Below, in pieces: positions 8,194 to 18,791 of a stretch of DNA of 60,834 bases. Below the pieces are notes generated by a model. That model did no database searches. It was not told the DNA's origin and was given only the letters and a program-made list of their open reading frames with translations. The stretch lies in the NCBI RefSeq assembly GCF_014138625.1, contig NZ_JACJHY010000036.1:1-60834 (forward strand), read 5' to 3'. Both the position numbers and the translations under genes were made by a program. This DNA is from Aminobacter ciceronei. Lineage in GTDB: Bacteria > Pseudomonadota > Alphaproteobacteria > Rhizobiales > Rhizobiaceae. Numbering within the stretch: position 1 is the first letter of the stretch; each line of letters starts with the position of its first letter.

Positions 8194-9672
8194 TCAATTC
8201 AGGATTGGATAGCTCGGCGCGAAGATCTCCGACACCGGCGGATGCTCAAAGCTTCTGTCGGGATACTTGGCGATCAGCCCTTCGAACTGCTGCTGGGCGC
8301 GTTCGCGGGCGGCAAGTATGTCGAAACCTGCGAGCTTGCCCTCGAACATCGACAGGCGTCCGTCGACGAACACCGCCTGCGTGACCTTGCCCGAGCCGCC
8401 GAGAACCAGTGTGGTGATCGGATCGACAGTCGGCGTCATGTAGGGGTCGTCGAGGCGGAAGATCGCGATGTCGGCCTTGGTGCCGGCGGCAAGCCGACCG
8501 ATATCGGTTCGGCCCAGCGCCTTGGCGCCGCCCAGCGTGGCGGCATCGTAGAGATCCTTGCTGAGAACGGCGTCGGATGCCTTCTCGCTGATCCGGCATC
8601 CGACGAGTCCCATCAGCAGGTTCATCAGCATGTCCTGCGGTGCCGTGTCGGTTGCCATGCCGATGTTGATGCCGAGCTTCCGGCAGGAGGCGAAGGAGTT
8701 CAGCGTGCTGCCCATGCGCGCCGACACCAGTGGCGAGTGCGCGATAGAGACGCCGTTTTCGGCATAGAGCTTCAGGTCGTCGAGCGAGGCATGGGTGCCG
8801 TGCGGGGTGATCAGTCGCTCGCTCAACAGGCCATGATCGCCCATCCAGCGCGGCCCAGACACGCCATGCAGCTTGTGCATGGTGTCGAGCTCAAGCTTGC
8901 CCTGGGCCATATGCAGCCGCACCCGGCAATCGAGATCGCGCGCCGCAGCCATCGTCCGCTGCAGGACTTCGAGCGTGCAGGTCTCGACCCGGTCGGGCGC
9001 GAGCATGCCGTTGACCAGCCCGCCATGCCGGCCGTGCTGGCGCTCGATGAAAGCTATCGCATCGTCGAGACCGGCCAGCCCTCGTGCTTCGTTGAAGTCA
9101 GGCACGATCTTGCCCGGCGCCTCCAGCACCATGCCGCCCGAGCGGTAGGCGGGGCTGAGAAACACGCGAAGACCGAGGTCACCGGCCGCGTCCGCTGCCG
9201 CATCGAATTCGGCGGCCGTCTCGCCCCATTCGCGATAGTAGAGCGAGGCAATAGGTGCTGCCGACGTGACGCCGTTCAGCAAGGACAGGCCGAAGGCGAA
9301 CTTCTTCTGGAAGGCCAATTCCTCGGGCGAATACATCTCGTAGGGTCCACGCTCGACATAGGAGCGCGGCCAGATGCGGCCCTTGGCCCATCCGGGCTGG
9401 TTGTCGTGGACGAGCACATAGGTGTCGATGTCGGACAGCGCATCGAGGTCGATCAGGCCGGGGCTGATCAGGGCTGCGCCGAAGTCGATGCGTCTCGCCA
9501 CCTCGCCATCGAAGCGGCGGCCGGCGAAGATGACCTCGCCCCCTTCGACCACCAGCTCTCCGCGCGGCACCAGGCGATGCCCTTCGCCGTCATAGGCAAG
9601 CAGCCAGTCGGCGGTCATGAGGGTACGGCCGGCCGGCCGCTGGCCAAGGGTCAGCTCTTCGGGACGTGTCAT
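8194..9672 (-). CDS. amidohydrolase-superfamily protein lacking the HxH metal motif (paralogue A)
   Basis: A 492-aa TRZ/ATZ-type amidohydrolase-fold protein: composite beta-sandwich at both ends (LMTADWLLAY, GKVTQAVFVDGRLSM) around a TIM barrel. Where family members read PGxIDxHxH, this one reads PGLIDLDALSDIDT, so the first two metal ligands are absent. The later positions are retained: His in LHMAQG, His in ITPHGTH, Asp in GMATDTAP. It is closely similar over its full length to 17295-18791, which shares the same lesion. The start MTRPEE aligns with the paralogue's start; an upstream in-frame ATG at 9723 is less likely. It follows the binding-protein gene at 9791 on the same strand, after a terminator-like hairpin. 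Catalytic status is unknown. Confidence 0.8.
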   Translation of the reverse strand: MTRPEELTLGQRPAGRTLMTADWLLAYDGEGHRLVPRGELVVEGGEVIFAGRRFDGEVARRIDFGAALISPGLIDLDALSDIDTYVLVHDNQPGWAKGRIWPRSYVERGPYEMYSPEELAFQKKFAFGLSLLNGVTSAAPIASLYYREWGETAAEFDAAADAAGDLGLRVFLSPAYRSGGMVLEAPGKIVPDFNEARGLAGLDDAIAFIERQHGRHGGLVNGMLAPDRVETCTLEVLQRTMAAARDLDCRVRLHMAQGKLELDTMHKLHGVSGPRWMGDHGLLSERLITPHGTHASLDDLKLYAENGVSIAHSPLVSARMGSTLNSFASCRKLGINIGMATDTAPQDMLMNLLMGLVGCRISEKASDAVLSKDLYDAATLGGAKALGRTDIGRLAAGTKADIAIFRLDDPYMTPTVDPITTLVLGGSGKVTQAVFVDGRLSMFEGKLAGFDILAARERAQQQFEGLIAKYPDRSFEHPPVSEIFAPSYPILN

Positions 9673-9728
9673 CGCCAATCCAGTCTGAAGTCGTCGCGCC
9701 TGCCGGCGAGCGGGCGCTGCCAAAGAAA

Positions 9729-9758
9729 GGGCGCTTCACCTTTCAGGATGAAGCGCCC
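9729..9758 (-). terminator. rho-independent-type terminator after the binding-protein gene
   Basis: GGGCGCTTCA and TGAAGCGCCC form a 10-bp stem around a 10-base loop, followed on the minus strand by TTTCTTT. It sits 33 bases after the stop of the binding-protein gene and before the amidohydrolase start, so it should reduce read-through into the latter. Confidence 0.65.
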
Positions 9759-9790
9759 AGGTCTTCTTGGGAGTTACGGTTTGGCTGGGC

Positions 9791-11359
9791 TTAGTCGCCG
9801 GCCATCTGCGTCAGCCAGTGGCGCGGCTTGTTGTCCGAGCGGAAGTCGACGCTCTTGACCTTGGCCTGCGTCGCCCAGGCGATCGGCTGCTGGTGCAGCG
9901 GAACGAGGATCGTGTCGTCCTTGGCGATCTTGAGGGCTGCTTCTTCCAGCGCCAGGCGCTTGGCGACATCAGGTTCCTGCACGGCCTGCGCAACCAGCTT
10001 GTCCAGCTCCGGATACGACCATCCGCCATAGTTCGAGACGCCGACCTTGTCGTTCTTGGTCGACAGCACCTGGGCCAAGATCGAGTAGGCGTCGAGCGTC
10101 GGCTCGTTGGCCCAGCTCAGGTTGAACATGTCGGCCTTGCCCTGCGTGCGCTTCGGCGATTGGACGGCGCGCGGCGCAATGTCGATCGAGACGTCGAAGC
10201 CGGCGCGCTTCAGCATGTTGGCGATGCCGGCGCAGAAGTCCTCCTCGTTGATGCTCTCGTCGTTGGAGCACATGTAGGTGAACTTCAGGCCTTCCTGGCC
10301 GGCTTCCTTGAGCAGCGCCTTGGCGCGTTCCGGATCGGCCTTGCTGTAGGTGTCGAGCGACTTGGCATAGCCTGCGATCTCAGGCGCGATCAGCGAGCCG
10401 GACGGCCGGGCGAGGCCGCGCATCACCTTGGCGTTGATCAGGTCGCGGTCGATCGCAGCCTCGACGGCCTGACGTACACGCACGTCGTTAAACGGGCTGG
10501 GACGACCGTCTTCCAGCTTCTCCTTGCGGTTGAAGCCGAGGAAGACCGTGCGGAACTCCTGCTTCTTCAGCACCGTCAGGCCGGGCGTGCTTTCGAGACG
10601 CGGCAAATCTTGGATCGGCGCGGAGTCGACGAGGTCGACTTCGCCCGACAGCAGTGCTGCGACACGGGTCGCCGGCGAGGCGATCGGCATGTATTCGATG
10701 CGGTCGAGATTGTGCTTCTTCTCATCCCACCAGAGATCGTTGACCAGCAGCACGGTCTTGCTGTCGGCGACGCGGCTTTCGAGCTTGAAGGGGCCCGTGC
10801 CGTTGGTGTTGTGGGTGGCGAAGCCTTCCGTCTTGGTGTCGACGGCGGTCGGCTTCTCCGTGTTGTTGTCCTTCAGCCACTTGCCGCTGAACATGAAGAT
10901 GTTCGTCATGTCGTTGAGGAACAGCGACGTCGGCGCCGAGACCTCGATGTCGACCGTGTGGTCATCGACCTTCTTGCTGCTGACGTAGAGCGGGATGTTG
11001 CCGCGCAGCGGCGAGGCCGGATCGGTGACGCGGTTGAGCGAGGCGATCACGTCGTCCGCGGTGAAGTCGGCACCGTTGTGGAACTTGACGCCCTGGCGCA
11101 GGGTGAAGCGCCAGACCTTGTTGTCGATCAGCTCCCACTTGGTCGCCAGCGCCGGCTCGATCTTGAAGTTGGCGTCGTAGCGAACCAGGCCCTCATAGAT
11201 GTGGTTGAGGAACGACAGGTTGAACGTCGACGCGATCGAATCAGGATCGAGCGAATAGATATCGGCGCGGCCGCCCCAACGCAGGGTTTCGGCACTGGCC
11301 GGTGCCGAGATGGCGATTGCTGCAACGGCACCGAGAATGAGTTTCTTAAAGCGAGACAT
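9791..11359 (-). CDS. ABC transporter substrate-binding protein, family 5 (stand-alone gene)
   Basis: A 522-aa SBP_bac_5 protein with a clear Sec signal (MSRFKKLILGAVAAIAISA, cleavage after ASA) and family landmarks (FTLRQGVKFHNGADFTADDV, NGTGPFKL). GGGAGG precedes the chosen start; the longer frame has no such site. No permease or ATPase gene adjoins it. Its N- and C-termini resemble the fossil at 21983-22126 (KLIL near the start; NKPRHWLTQ versus NKPHHRLTH at the end), and both have the same 22-bp operator. It may therefore serve the 15.3-21.9 kb transporter in trans. Confidence 0.9.
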   Translation of the reverse strand: MSRFKKLILGAVAAIAISAPASAETLRWGGRADIYSLDPDSIASTFNLSFLNHIYEGLVRYDANFKIEPALATKWELIDNKVWRFTLRQGVKFHNGADFTADDVIASLNRVTDPASPLRGNIPLYVSSKKVDDHTVDIEVSAPTSLFLNDMTNIFMFSGKWLKDNNTEKPTAVDTKTEGFATHNTNGTGPFKLESRVADSKTVLLVNDLWWDEKKHNLDRIEYMPIASPATRVAALLSGEVDLVDSAPIQDLPRLESTPGLTVLKKQEFRTVFLGFNRKEKLEDGRPSPFNDVRVRQAVEAAIDRDLINAKVMRGLARPSGSLIAPEIAGYAKSLDTYSKADPERAKALLKEAGQEGLKFTYMCSNDESINEEDFCAGIANMLKRAGFDVSIDIAPRAVQSPKRTQGKADMFNLSWANEPTLDAYSILAQVLSTKNDKVGVSNYGGWSYPELDKLVAQAVQEPDVAKRLALEEAALKIAKDDTILVPLHQQPIAWATQAKVKSVDFRSDNKPRHWLTQMAGD

Positions 11360-11412
11360 TTTACCTCCCAAGGATCGCGCTTACTGGAACCCACCATCGA
11401 TCTGATCGACAG

Positions 11413-11434
11413 GATTGTCAACAATCTTGTTGAC
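11413..11434. promoter_or_regulatory. TTGTCAACAA-type operator, copy 1
   Basis: GATTGTCAACAATCTTGTTGAC lies between the divergent binding-protein (11359) and amidohydrolase (11553) genes. Its reverse complement matches 22296-22317 at 20 of 22 positions. The core TTGTCAACAA is symmetric apart from its central two bases, as expected for an FCD-GntR dimer site. The regulator at 14648 is the natural candidate. Confidence 0.6.
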
Positions 11435-11552
11435 GCAATTTCGCTGAATCGGTAGCAAAATTACGTCGGGTCACGCTGACGCCATGCGGCGTCGAGCCAA
11501 CCGACGGGGCTGCCAGAAGGCCGGCGGCCAGCGGAAATGGAGGAAAAACCGC

Positions 11553-13028
11553 ATGAGCGATCTGCTGTTGCTGCACGGAACCATCGTCACCGTCGACCCC
11601 GATCGACGCATCATCGAAGACGGCGCAATCGCGATCAGGGATGACAGGATTGTCGACATTGGTTCGGCGAGCGAGCTCGAACCACGGCATCAGGACAAGA
11701 AGGTTGTCGACTGCCGTGGCAAGCTGATCATCCCCGGTCTCATCGACGCCCACGGCCATGCCGGGCACGTGCTGATCCGCAGCGTCGCAGCAGACACAAA
11801 CTCGATGTGGATGCAGATCGTCACCCCGACCTACTACCACTACATGACGCGCGACTATTGGTATGCCGACGGCCTGGTATCGGGCCTCGAGCGCCTGCGC
11901 GCCGGCGTCACGACAGGTGTCAGCATCATTGCGTCGATGCCGCGCAGCGACGATCCGGTCTTTGCCAGCAACCATGCCAAGGCCTATGGCGAGATCGGCC
12001 TGCGCGAGATCATCTGCGTCGGCCCGGCCGGCCTGCCCTGGCCGCATCCGGTCACACGCTGGGAAAGCGGCAAGCCGGAACGCCGACACATCTCCTTCGA
12101 GCAGATGATCGAGGGCGCAGAGGCAACGATCCAGGAGCTGAACGGCAGCGCCGACGGGCGCATCAAGGTGTTCCTGACGCCCTTCACCATCGTGCCGTCG
12201 CTCGATCCGTCCAACGCCAGCACACCGGACCGGGCGGTCAAGCTCACCGACAATGACCGCATGCAGGCCCGCCGCGTGCGCGAAACCGCCCGCAAATGGG
12301 GCGTTCGTATCCACTCCGACGCCTTCGCCGGCCAGATCCGCATGGCCTTCCAGGACAAGGAAAACGCCATCCTCGGACCCGACGTCCACCTGCAGCACTG
12401 CTGGGGCATATCACATGAAGAGGTCGACATTCTTGCCGAGACCGGCACCTTCGTCACGCACGCCCCACCCGGCCGCTCGACGCCGATCCTCGACATGATC
12501 TCCAAGGGTGTGCCGGTTGCCGTCACCTCCGATGGCGTCTCGCCGAGCCGCCACTTCGACATGTTCCAGATGGCGCGGCTTGCCCAGTACACGCAGCACC
12601 TGCTGCACAATCACGACCGCTATTTGCTGCCGCCGGGCAAGATGTTCGAGATGATCACCATCGACGCCGCGAGAGCACTCGGCATGGACCACGAGATCGG
12701 CTCGCTGGAGGTCGGCAAGAAAGCCGATATCGCCATCATCAACATGCGCCAGCCGCATCTGACGCCGAACTGGATGGTCGTTCACCGGCTGGTCCAGCAG
12801 GTTCTCGGCAGCGACGTCGACACCGTCATCGTCGACGGCAAGATCCTGATGGAGGGCGGCAAGGTGCTGACCACCGACACGGAACAGGCGCTCGATTTCG
12901 GCGAGCGCGAGGCGCAGGCCCTTGTCGAACGGGCAGGCCTTAAGGCGCACATGCACGATCCCGCCTGGGGCAAGCTCTATCGCACCTTCGAGGAAGCGGT
13001 GGTGCCACCGGCGCCACCGGTTCTGTAA
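11553..13028 (+). CDS. amidohydrolase, SsnA/TRZ-ATZ deaminase-like
   Basis: A 491-aa metal-dependent hydrolase of the cytosine deaminase/TRZ/ATZ group with a complete-looking metal set: PGLIDAHGHAGH (HxH), RIHSDAF (His of strand 5), HLQHCWGISH (His of strand 6) and TSDGVSPSRH (Asp of strand 8). The N-terminal sandwich starts MSDLLLLHGTIVTVDPDRR. ATGGAGG lies upstream of the start. It diverges from the binding-protein gene and shares the operator region at 11.42 kb. The family hydrolyses C-N bonds in ring or side-chain amines; the substrate is not identifiable. Confidence 0.87.
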   Translation: MSDLLLLHGTIVTVDPDRRIIEDGAIAIRDDRIVDIGSASELEPRHQDKKVVDCRGKLIIPGLIDAHGHAGHVLIRSVAADTNSMWMQIVTPTYYHYMTRDYWYADGLVSGLERLRAGVTTGVSIIASMPRSDDPVFASNHAKAYGEIGLREIICVGPAGLPWPHPVTRWESGKPERRHISFEQMIEGAEATIQELNGSADGRIKVFLTPFTIVPSLDPSNASTPDRAVKLTDNDRMQARRVRETARKWGVRIHSDAFAGQIRMAFQDKENAILGPDVHLQHCWGISHEEVDILAETGTFVTHAPPGRSTPILDMISKGVPVAVTSDGVSPSRHFDMFQMARLAQYTQHLLHNHDRYLLPPGKMFEMITIDAARALGMDHEIGSLEVGKKADIAIINMRQPHLTPNWMVVHRLVQQVLGSDVDTVIVDGKILMEGGKVLTTDTEQALDFGEREAQALVERAGLKAHMHDPAWGKLYRTFEEAVVPPAPPVL

Positions 13029-13042
13029 GATCGGGCATCGAT

Positions 13043-13066
13043 GGCTGCCTGCCGAAGCAGGCAGCC
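13043..13066. terminator. strong hairpin with GNRA-like loop between convergent genes
   Basis: GGCTGCCTGC - CGAA - GCAGGCAGCC is a perfect 10-bp stem 15 bases after the amidohydrolase stop. Confidence 0.65.
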
Positions 13067-13080
13067 ACCATCCACCAAAG

Positions 13081-13104
13081 CAAAGGGGTCCAAGGGCCCC
13101 TTTG
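13081..13104. terminator. second hairpin, bidirectional terminator candidate
   Basis: CAAAGGGG and CCCCTTTG form an 8-bp stem followed on the plus strand by TCGTTT. With the hairpin at 13043 it separates the convergent amidohydrolase and racemase genes. Confidence 0.55.
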
Positions 13105-13116
13105 TCGTTTCCGGTA

Positions 13117-13863
13117 CTAGCTGTTCGCCGCTATCAGCGGCAGATCGACATCGGCAGGCGCCGGTCCCTTCTGGCGCGGGAAATCATAGGCGTTGACCTT
13201 CGACGTGACATAGCCGGCGCCGACAAGCGCCTCTGCGATCTTCAGCGCGGCGGTGACGCCGTCGATGACCGGCACGCCCGTCGCCTTGGCCAGACGATCG
13301 CACAGGCTCGACATGCCGGCACAGCCGAGGATGATCGCCTCGGCGCGGTCATAGAGCTTTGCCCGCTCGATCGTCTCGACCAGCAGCCGCTCTGCCGTCT
13401 CGGGGTCTTCCTCGAGCCCAAGCACAGGCAGATCGATGGCATGCACGGCGCGGCAATGGTGCCCGGCGCCATAGGCCTGGACGATGTCCTCGATGATCGG
13501 CACCGAGCGCGGCAGCGTGGTGACGACGGAGAAGCGGCGGCTGATGGTCATGGCCACCTGCACGGCTGCCTGGCAGATGCCGATGACCGGCCCCTTGGCG
13601 ACTTCGCGGGCGGCATGCAGGCCCGGATCGTCGAAGCAGGCGATCACATAGGCGTCGACGCCCTCGCGCTCGCCCTTGCGGATTTCCGACAGCATGTCCG
13701 GCACCGCCAGCGCCTCGTCGGCGCTGCCTTCGATGCTGACAGGCGTCCTGGTCGGGTTGACGGCGCTCACATGCGTCGCCGCATTGGCAACGCGCAGCGC
13801 GCTTTCCAGCGCCTGGTTGGTCATGGAAGCGGTCGAATTCGGATTGATCAGGCGGATATGCAC
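13117..13863 (-). CDS. Asp/Glu racemase family protein, hydantoin-racemase type
   Basis: A 248-aa protein of the Asp/Glu/hydantoin racemase superfamily. It opens IRLINPNSTASMT as in hydantoin racemases and carries the two catalytic Cys contexts: VIACFDDPGL in the N-terminal half and ILGCAGMSSL in the C-terminal half. The family inverts the C5 stereocentre of hydantoins (or related allantoin-like rings) through a two-base mechanism. The start is a GTG, 11 bases after the stop of the upstream flavin-reductase-like gene; no better in-frame ATG fits the family N-terminus. It forms a two-gene operon with that gene. Confidence 0.88.
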   Translation of the reverse strand: MHIRLINPNSTASMTNQALESALRVANAATHVSAVNPTRTPVSIEGSADEALAVPDMLSEIRKGEREGVDAYVIACFDDPGLHAAREVAKGPVIGICQAAVQVAMTISRRFSVVTTLPRSVPIIEDIVQAYGAGHHCRAVHAIDLPVLGLEEDPETAERLLVETIERAKLYDRAEAIILGCAGMSSLCDRLAKATGVPVIDGVTAALKIAEALVGAGYVTSKVNAYDFPRQKGPAPADVDLPLIAANS

Positions 13864-13874
13864 TTTGCTGGATC

Positions 13875-14510
13875 CTACTCGCCGCGTTCGTTTGCCTTGA
13901 GCACATCCGCGATCGTCGGTGCCTTCAGCACGAACTGGCGGTCGGAGGTGATGTAGTTGTCTGCGTGAAGCCGGGCGATCGGCTGGTAGACTTCGGGGTT
14001 TACATACCGTCCCGCCTCGTCGAGGCAGTCGCGGCGCACATGCATGTGCACCACTTCGCCCAGCACGAGCAGGCGGCGCGGATATTCGATCAGCCGTTCG
14101 ACACGGCATTCGAATGCACATGGCGCGTTGGTCACATAGTCGACGTCGATCTGGGCGCCGCGAGCGGTGGGCAGCCCCGCCATCTCGAGTTCGTCGACAT
14201 CGCTTTCGAAGCCGAGGCCGCAGACCAGCATCTGCTGCGACAGCGCCATGTCGACCATATTGACCACGAACTCGCCGGTCCGCCGGATGTTGACCACCGT
14301 GTCCTTGTCCTCGCCGGAAAGACGCGGCTGGATACCCAGCACGACGATCGGCGGCTCATGCGAGAATACGTTGAAGAAGCTCATCGGGGCTGCATTGCTG
14401 CGCCCCGTGGCCGTGCGGGTGGTGACGAGCGCAATCGGCCGCGGACCAATGAAATTGGTCAGCAGACGATAGCGGCTTTCCATCTCCAGCCTGGTGAAAT
14501 CGAACTCCAT
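13875..14510 (-). CDS. flavin-reductase-like FMN-binding protein
   Basis: A 211-aa split-barrel FMN-binding protein of the flavin reductase/DIM6-NTAB family: RPIALVTTRTATGRSNAAPM for flavin binding, SFFNVFSHEPP, and KDTVVNIRRTGEFVVNMV. Such proteins reduce FMN for a partner monooxygenase or act as stand-alone FMN proteins. GAGAGG precedes the start at MEFDFTR. It is the first gene of the operon with the racemase, and diverges from the GntR regulator at 14648. No partner monooxygenase is adjacent. Confidence 0.87.
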   Translation of the reverse strand: MEFDFTRLEMESRYRLLTNFIGPRPIALVTTRTATGRSNAAPMSFFNVFSHEPPIVVLGIQPRLSGEDKDTVVNIRRTGEFVVNMVDMALSQQMLVCGLGFESDVDELEMAGLPTARGAQIDVDYVTNAPCAFECRVERLIEYPRRLLVLGEVVHMHVRRDCLDEAGRYVNPEVYQPIARLHADNYITSDRQFVLKAPTIADVLKANERGE

Positions 14511-14647
14511 ATGCCCTCTCAAACCCGAACCGCTTGGTACACAATTTTATGCTGGATTGTCCGCAAAATGGGATTCGGGTAATTTATTGGAATGTTGACT
14601 TTTAAGTGTCCATGACGAATGTCGGCCATCGCAGGAGGCAGCGCTTC

Positions 14648-15325
14648 ATGACCGAACAAGCAAGCGTTTCGACACAGCAGATCGTCGAAAAAGTATGGCT
14701 TTCTATTGCCGAGCGGCGGCTGCGTCCGGGCGTCCAGCTCAAGGAAGGCCAACTGGCCGAAATCTTCGACGTCAGCCGCGCGCGCATTCGCCAGGCATTG
14801 ACCGCGCTCGAGCGCGAAGGGCTTGTCACCATCATCCCCAATCGCGGCGCTTTCGTGTGCCAGCCATCCGTCGACGAGGCCCGGGAGGTGTTCTTCGTGC
14901 GCCGATCGGTTGAGCGCTGCGTCATCGAGCGCATCTGCACGTCGCGGTCGAAGGCCGACGTCCTCAGGTTGCGCAGCCATGTCGCGCGCGAAAGGGTCGC
15001 AAACGCCAACGACGCCACCACCGACATCATCAAGCTGTCCGGTGGCTTCCACCTCCTGCTCGCCGAGCTCTCCGGATCGGACTTCCTCTTCGGCATGATG
15101 CGCGACCTGATCTCGCGCACCTCGCTGATCACCGCCGTGTATCGCAACACCGCGCGCTTCAATTGCGGGCCGGACGAACATGACGAAATCGTCGAGGCCA
15201 TTGCCGCCGGCGATGTCGAAAAGGCCTCGCGGCTGATGCAACATCATCTCGACCATGTCGAGTCCGAGCTGGACCTCAGGGAGGTCCGCGACATGTCGCA
15301 CGACCTCAAGGCCGCCTTGGCGTAA
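14648..15325 (+). CDS. GntR-family (FCD) transcriptional regulator
   Basis: A 225-aa regulator: winged HTH (FDVSRARIRQALTALEREGL, then IIPNRGAFV) and an FCD domain (GGFHLLLAEL, DEHDEIVEAI, LMQHHLDHV). The start has GGAGG 9 bases upstream. It lies between the two halves of the amidohydrolase locus and diverges from the flavin-reductase/racemase operon, so it is the best candidate to bind the TTGTCAACAA-type operators at 11.42 and 22.31 kb. It is convergent with the ATPase gene, 16 bases apart. Confidence 0.88.
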   Translation: MTEQASVSTQQIVEKVWLSIAERRLRPGVQLKEGQLAEIFDVSRARIRQALTALEREGLVTIIPNRGAFVCQPSVDEAREVFFVRRSVERCVIERICTSRSKADVLRLRSHVARERVANANDATTDIIKLSGGFHLLLAELSGSDFLFGMMRDLISRTSLITAVYRNTARFNCGPDEHDEIVEAIAAGDVEKASRLMQHHLDHVESELDLREVRDMSHDLKAALA

Positions 15326-15341
15326 ACCGCATCCCTCAACG

Positions 15342-16318
<977 letters not shown>

Positions 16319-16322
<4 letters not shown>

Positions 16323-17302
16323 GCGGTTCCTCCTGCATTTATCCAGCAAGCGCTTGCCCCGTTGCCCGCAGTCACAAGACCCGGCCGTTCACGCGAGCAG
16401 CGTGGCCCAGCGTCCTTGCAGCGCGGGTTGAAGGCACAGCCATCGGGAATGGCGTCGAGCCGCGGCATCGAGCCGTCGATCTGATTCAGCTGCTTGACGC
16501 GCGCGCCGAGTGCGGGGATCGAAGCCATCAGCCCCCGCGTGTAGGGGTGCTTGGGCGCATGCAGCACCTCGGCGACAGGTCCGATCTCGACGAGGCGACC
16601 GGCATACATCACCGCAATGCGGTCGGCGGTCTCGGCAATGACGCCCATGTCGTGCGTCACCAGCATCACCGCCGTCTGCTTCTCCTTGCACAACTTGCGC
16701 AGCAGCGAGGTAATCTGCGCCTGGATGGACACGTCGAGCGCGGTGGTCGGCTCATCGGCGATGATCAGCTTGGGTGAAGCGGCCAGCGCGAGCGCAATCA
16801 CCACGCGCTGTCGCATGCCGCCCGAAAACTGGTGCGGATACTGGCCGAAGCGATCCTCCGGCGAAGGAATGCCGACATCCTTGAGCAGCGAGATCGCCCG
16901 TGCCCTGGCCTCGGCCTTGCCCATGCCGAGATGCTGGCGGATGGTTTCGGTCAGCTGTGCACCGACGGTGAACAGCGGGTTGAGCGAAGTCAGCGGGTCC
17001 TGGAAGATCGCACCGATCTCGCGGCCGCGGATCGTCTCCATCTCGCGGTCGTTGAGCTGGTCGATGCGGCGATCGCCAAGCCAGATCTCGCCTTCGGCGA
17101 TGCGGCCCGGCCGCTCGAGCAGGCCCTGGATCGCCAGGCCCGTCATCGACTTGCCGGCACCGGACTCGCCGACGACGCCGAGGATCTCGCCGGGTCGGAT
17201 CGAAAGGCTCACGTCGGAGAGCGCGGTGGCAACCCCGCGGCGGCCGGGAAACTCGACCTTGAGGTTGCGTACTTCAAGCACTGCCTTCTCGGCTTCAGCC
17301 AT
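16319..17302 (-). CDS. peptide-type ABC transporter ATP-binding protein (DppD-like)
   Basis: A 327-aa ATPase: [30 protein letters not shown], and an oligo_HPY tail with CAFNPRCKDA. It overlaps the end of the amidohydrolase gene upstream by 8 bases and the DppF-like gene downstream by 4. Confidence 0.94.
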
Positions 17303-18791
17303 TGTCGTTGACCTCTATCGGATAGCTGGGCGGGAAGATTTCCGAAACAGGCGGGTTGCCCCAGCTGCGTTCCGGATACTTGGCGATGAGACCGTCGAAC
17401 TGGCGCTGCGCAAGCTGGCGCGCGGCCTTCATGTCGATGCCGGCAACCTTGCCGAAGCGCATCGACAGGCGCCCGTCGACGAACACGGCCTGGGTGACCT
17501 TGCCCGATCCGCCGGTTACCAGCGTGGTGATCGGATCGATAGATGGCGCCATGACCGCGTCGTCGAGGCCGAACACGGCGATGTCGGCGCGCGCGCCTGA
17601 CATCAGCTTGCCCAGGTCGTCGCGGCCCAGCGCCTTGGCGCCGCCGAGTGTCGCTGCGTCGAACAGATCGGCACTCCGGACACGGTCCGGAGCCCGGTCG
17701 TTGATGCGGCAGGCGATCAGGCCGACAAGCAGGTTCATCAGCATGTCGGCAGGCGTCGTGTCGGTGCCCATCGCGATGTTGATGCCACGTTCCTTGCACT
17801 TGGAGAACGAGTTGAGCGTGCTGCCGCCACGGGCCGAAACCAGCGGGCAATGCACGATCGACACACCGTTCTCGGCATAGAGACCGAGGTCTTCCTCGGT
17901 GGCGTTGGTGGCATGCGGCGCGATCAGTCGGTCGTTGAGCAGACCGGCGCGTGCCAGCCACACAGGTGCTGTCGCACCATGCAGCTTGCGCACGGTGTCG
18001 ACTTCCATCGAGCCCTGCGCCATGTGCAGGCGGATCTTGCAACCGAGTTCTGCAGCCGCGGCTTGCGTCTGGCGCAGCAGCTCCTCGGTGCAGGTCTCGA
18101 CACGGTCCGGCACCAGCAGGCCGCGCACCAGGTCGCCATGGCGACCGTTCTGCCGCCCGATGTAGTCGACGGCGTCGCGCAGTCCGGCGAGGCCGCGCTT
18201 CTCGTCGAACACCGCTTCCATGCGGCCCGGCTCTTCAAGCACCATGCCGCCGGCGCGATAGGCCGGGCTGAGATAGACGCGCAGGCCAAGCTCTCCGGCC
18301 GCATCGGCCGCCGCGTCGAACTCGGCAACCGTCTCGCCCCACTCGCGATAGAACAGCGAGGCGATGGGCGCAGCCGTGGTGATACCGTTCAGCAGCAGCT
18401 GGCCGAAGGCAAAACGCTTCTGGAAGGCCAACTCCTCCTGCGAATACATCTCGTAGGGGCCGGCTTCGACGTAGTGGCGCGGCCAGACACGGCCCTTGGC
18501 CCAACCCGGATGGTGGTCGATGCCCAGGATGGTGGTGTCGAGATCCGACAGCGCATCGAGATCGATGAGGCCGGGGCTGACAAGTGCATTGCCGAAATCG
18601 ATGCGGCGGGCGACCTCGCCGGCAAAATCGGTACCGACATAGATCACCTCGCCACCGTCGATGACGACCTGGCCATTGGGGATCAGCCGGTGGCCACCAT
18701 CGCGGTGACCGAGCACCCAGGCGGCGGTGATGAGCGTGCGCCCTTCGGGACGCTTGCCGAGTTCGAGCGTGTCGAGAACCTGTCTTGTCAT
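17295..18791 (-). CDS. amidohydrolase-superfamily protein lacking the HxH metal motif (paralogue B)
   Basis: A 498-aa paralogue of 8194-9672 with long identical blocks (PGLIDLDALSD, DAATLGGAKALGR, GKVTQAVFVDGRLSM). As in paralogue A, the PGxIDxHxH signature is PGLIDLDALSDLDT, while LHMAQG, IAPHATN and GTDTTPAD keep the later ligand positions. It is embedded between the deaminase-like gene and the ATPases with overlapping termini on both sides, so it is an integral part of the transport operon and presumably acts on, or senses, the imported substrate. Confidence 0.82.
   Translation of the reverse strand: MTRQVLDTLELGKRPEGRTLITAAWVLGHRDGGHRLIPNGQVVIDGGEVIYVGTDFAGEVARRIDFGNALVSPGLIDLDALSDLDTTILGIDHHPGWAKGRVWPRHYVEAGPYEMYSQEELAFQKRFAFGQLLLNGITTAAPIASLFYREWGETVAEFDAAADAAGELGLRVYLSPAYRAGGMVLEEPGRMEAVFDEKRGLAGLRDAVDYIGRQNGRHGDLVRGLLVPDRVETCTEELLRQTQAAAAELGCKIRLHMAQGSMEVDTVRKLHGATAPVWLARAGLLNDRLIAPHATNATEEDLGLYAENGVSIVHCPLVSARGGSTLNSFSKCKERGINIAMGTDTTPADMLMNLLVGLIACRINDRAPDRVRSADLFDAATLGGAKALGRDDLGKLMSGARADIAVFGLDDAVMAPSIDPITTLVTGGSGKVTQAVFVDGRLSMRFGKVAGIDMKAARQLAQRQFDGLIAKYPERSWGNPPVSEIFPPSYPIEVNDNG

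Noticed and set aside
8134-9858. Plus-strand frame of 574 codons opposite amidohydrolase A
   Set aside because: High-GC shadow of a gene with a full-length paralogue on the other strand; no ribosome-binding site or motif.
9767-11455. Plus-strand frame of 562 codons opposite the binding-protein gene
   Set aside because: Same reason: the minus strand has a signal peptide, SBP_bac_5 motifs and a good ribosome-binding site.
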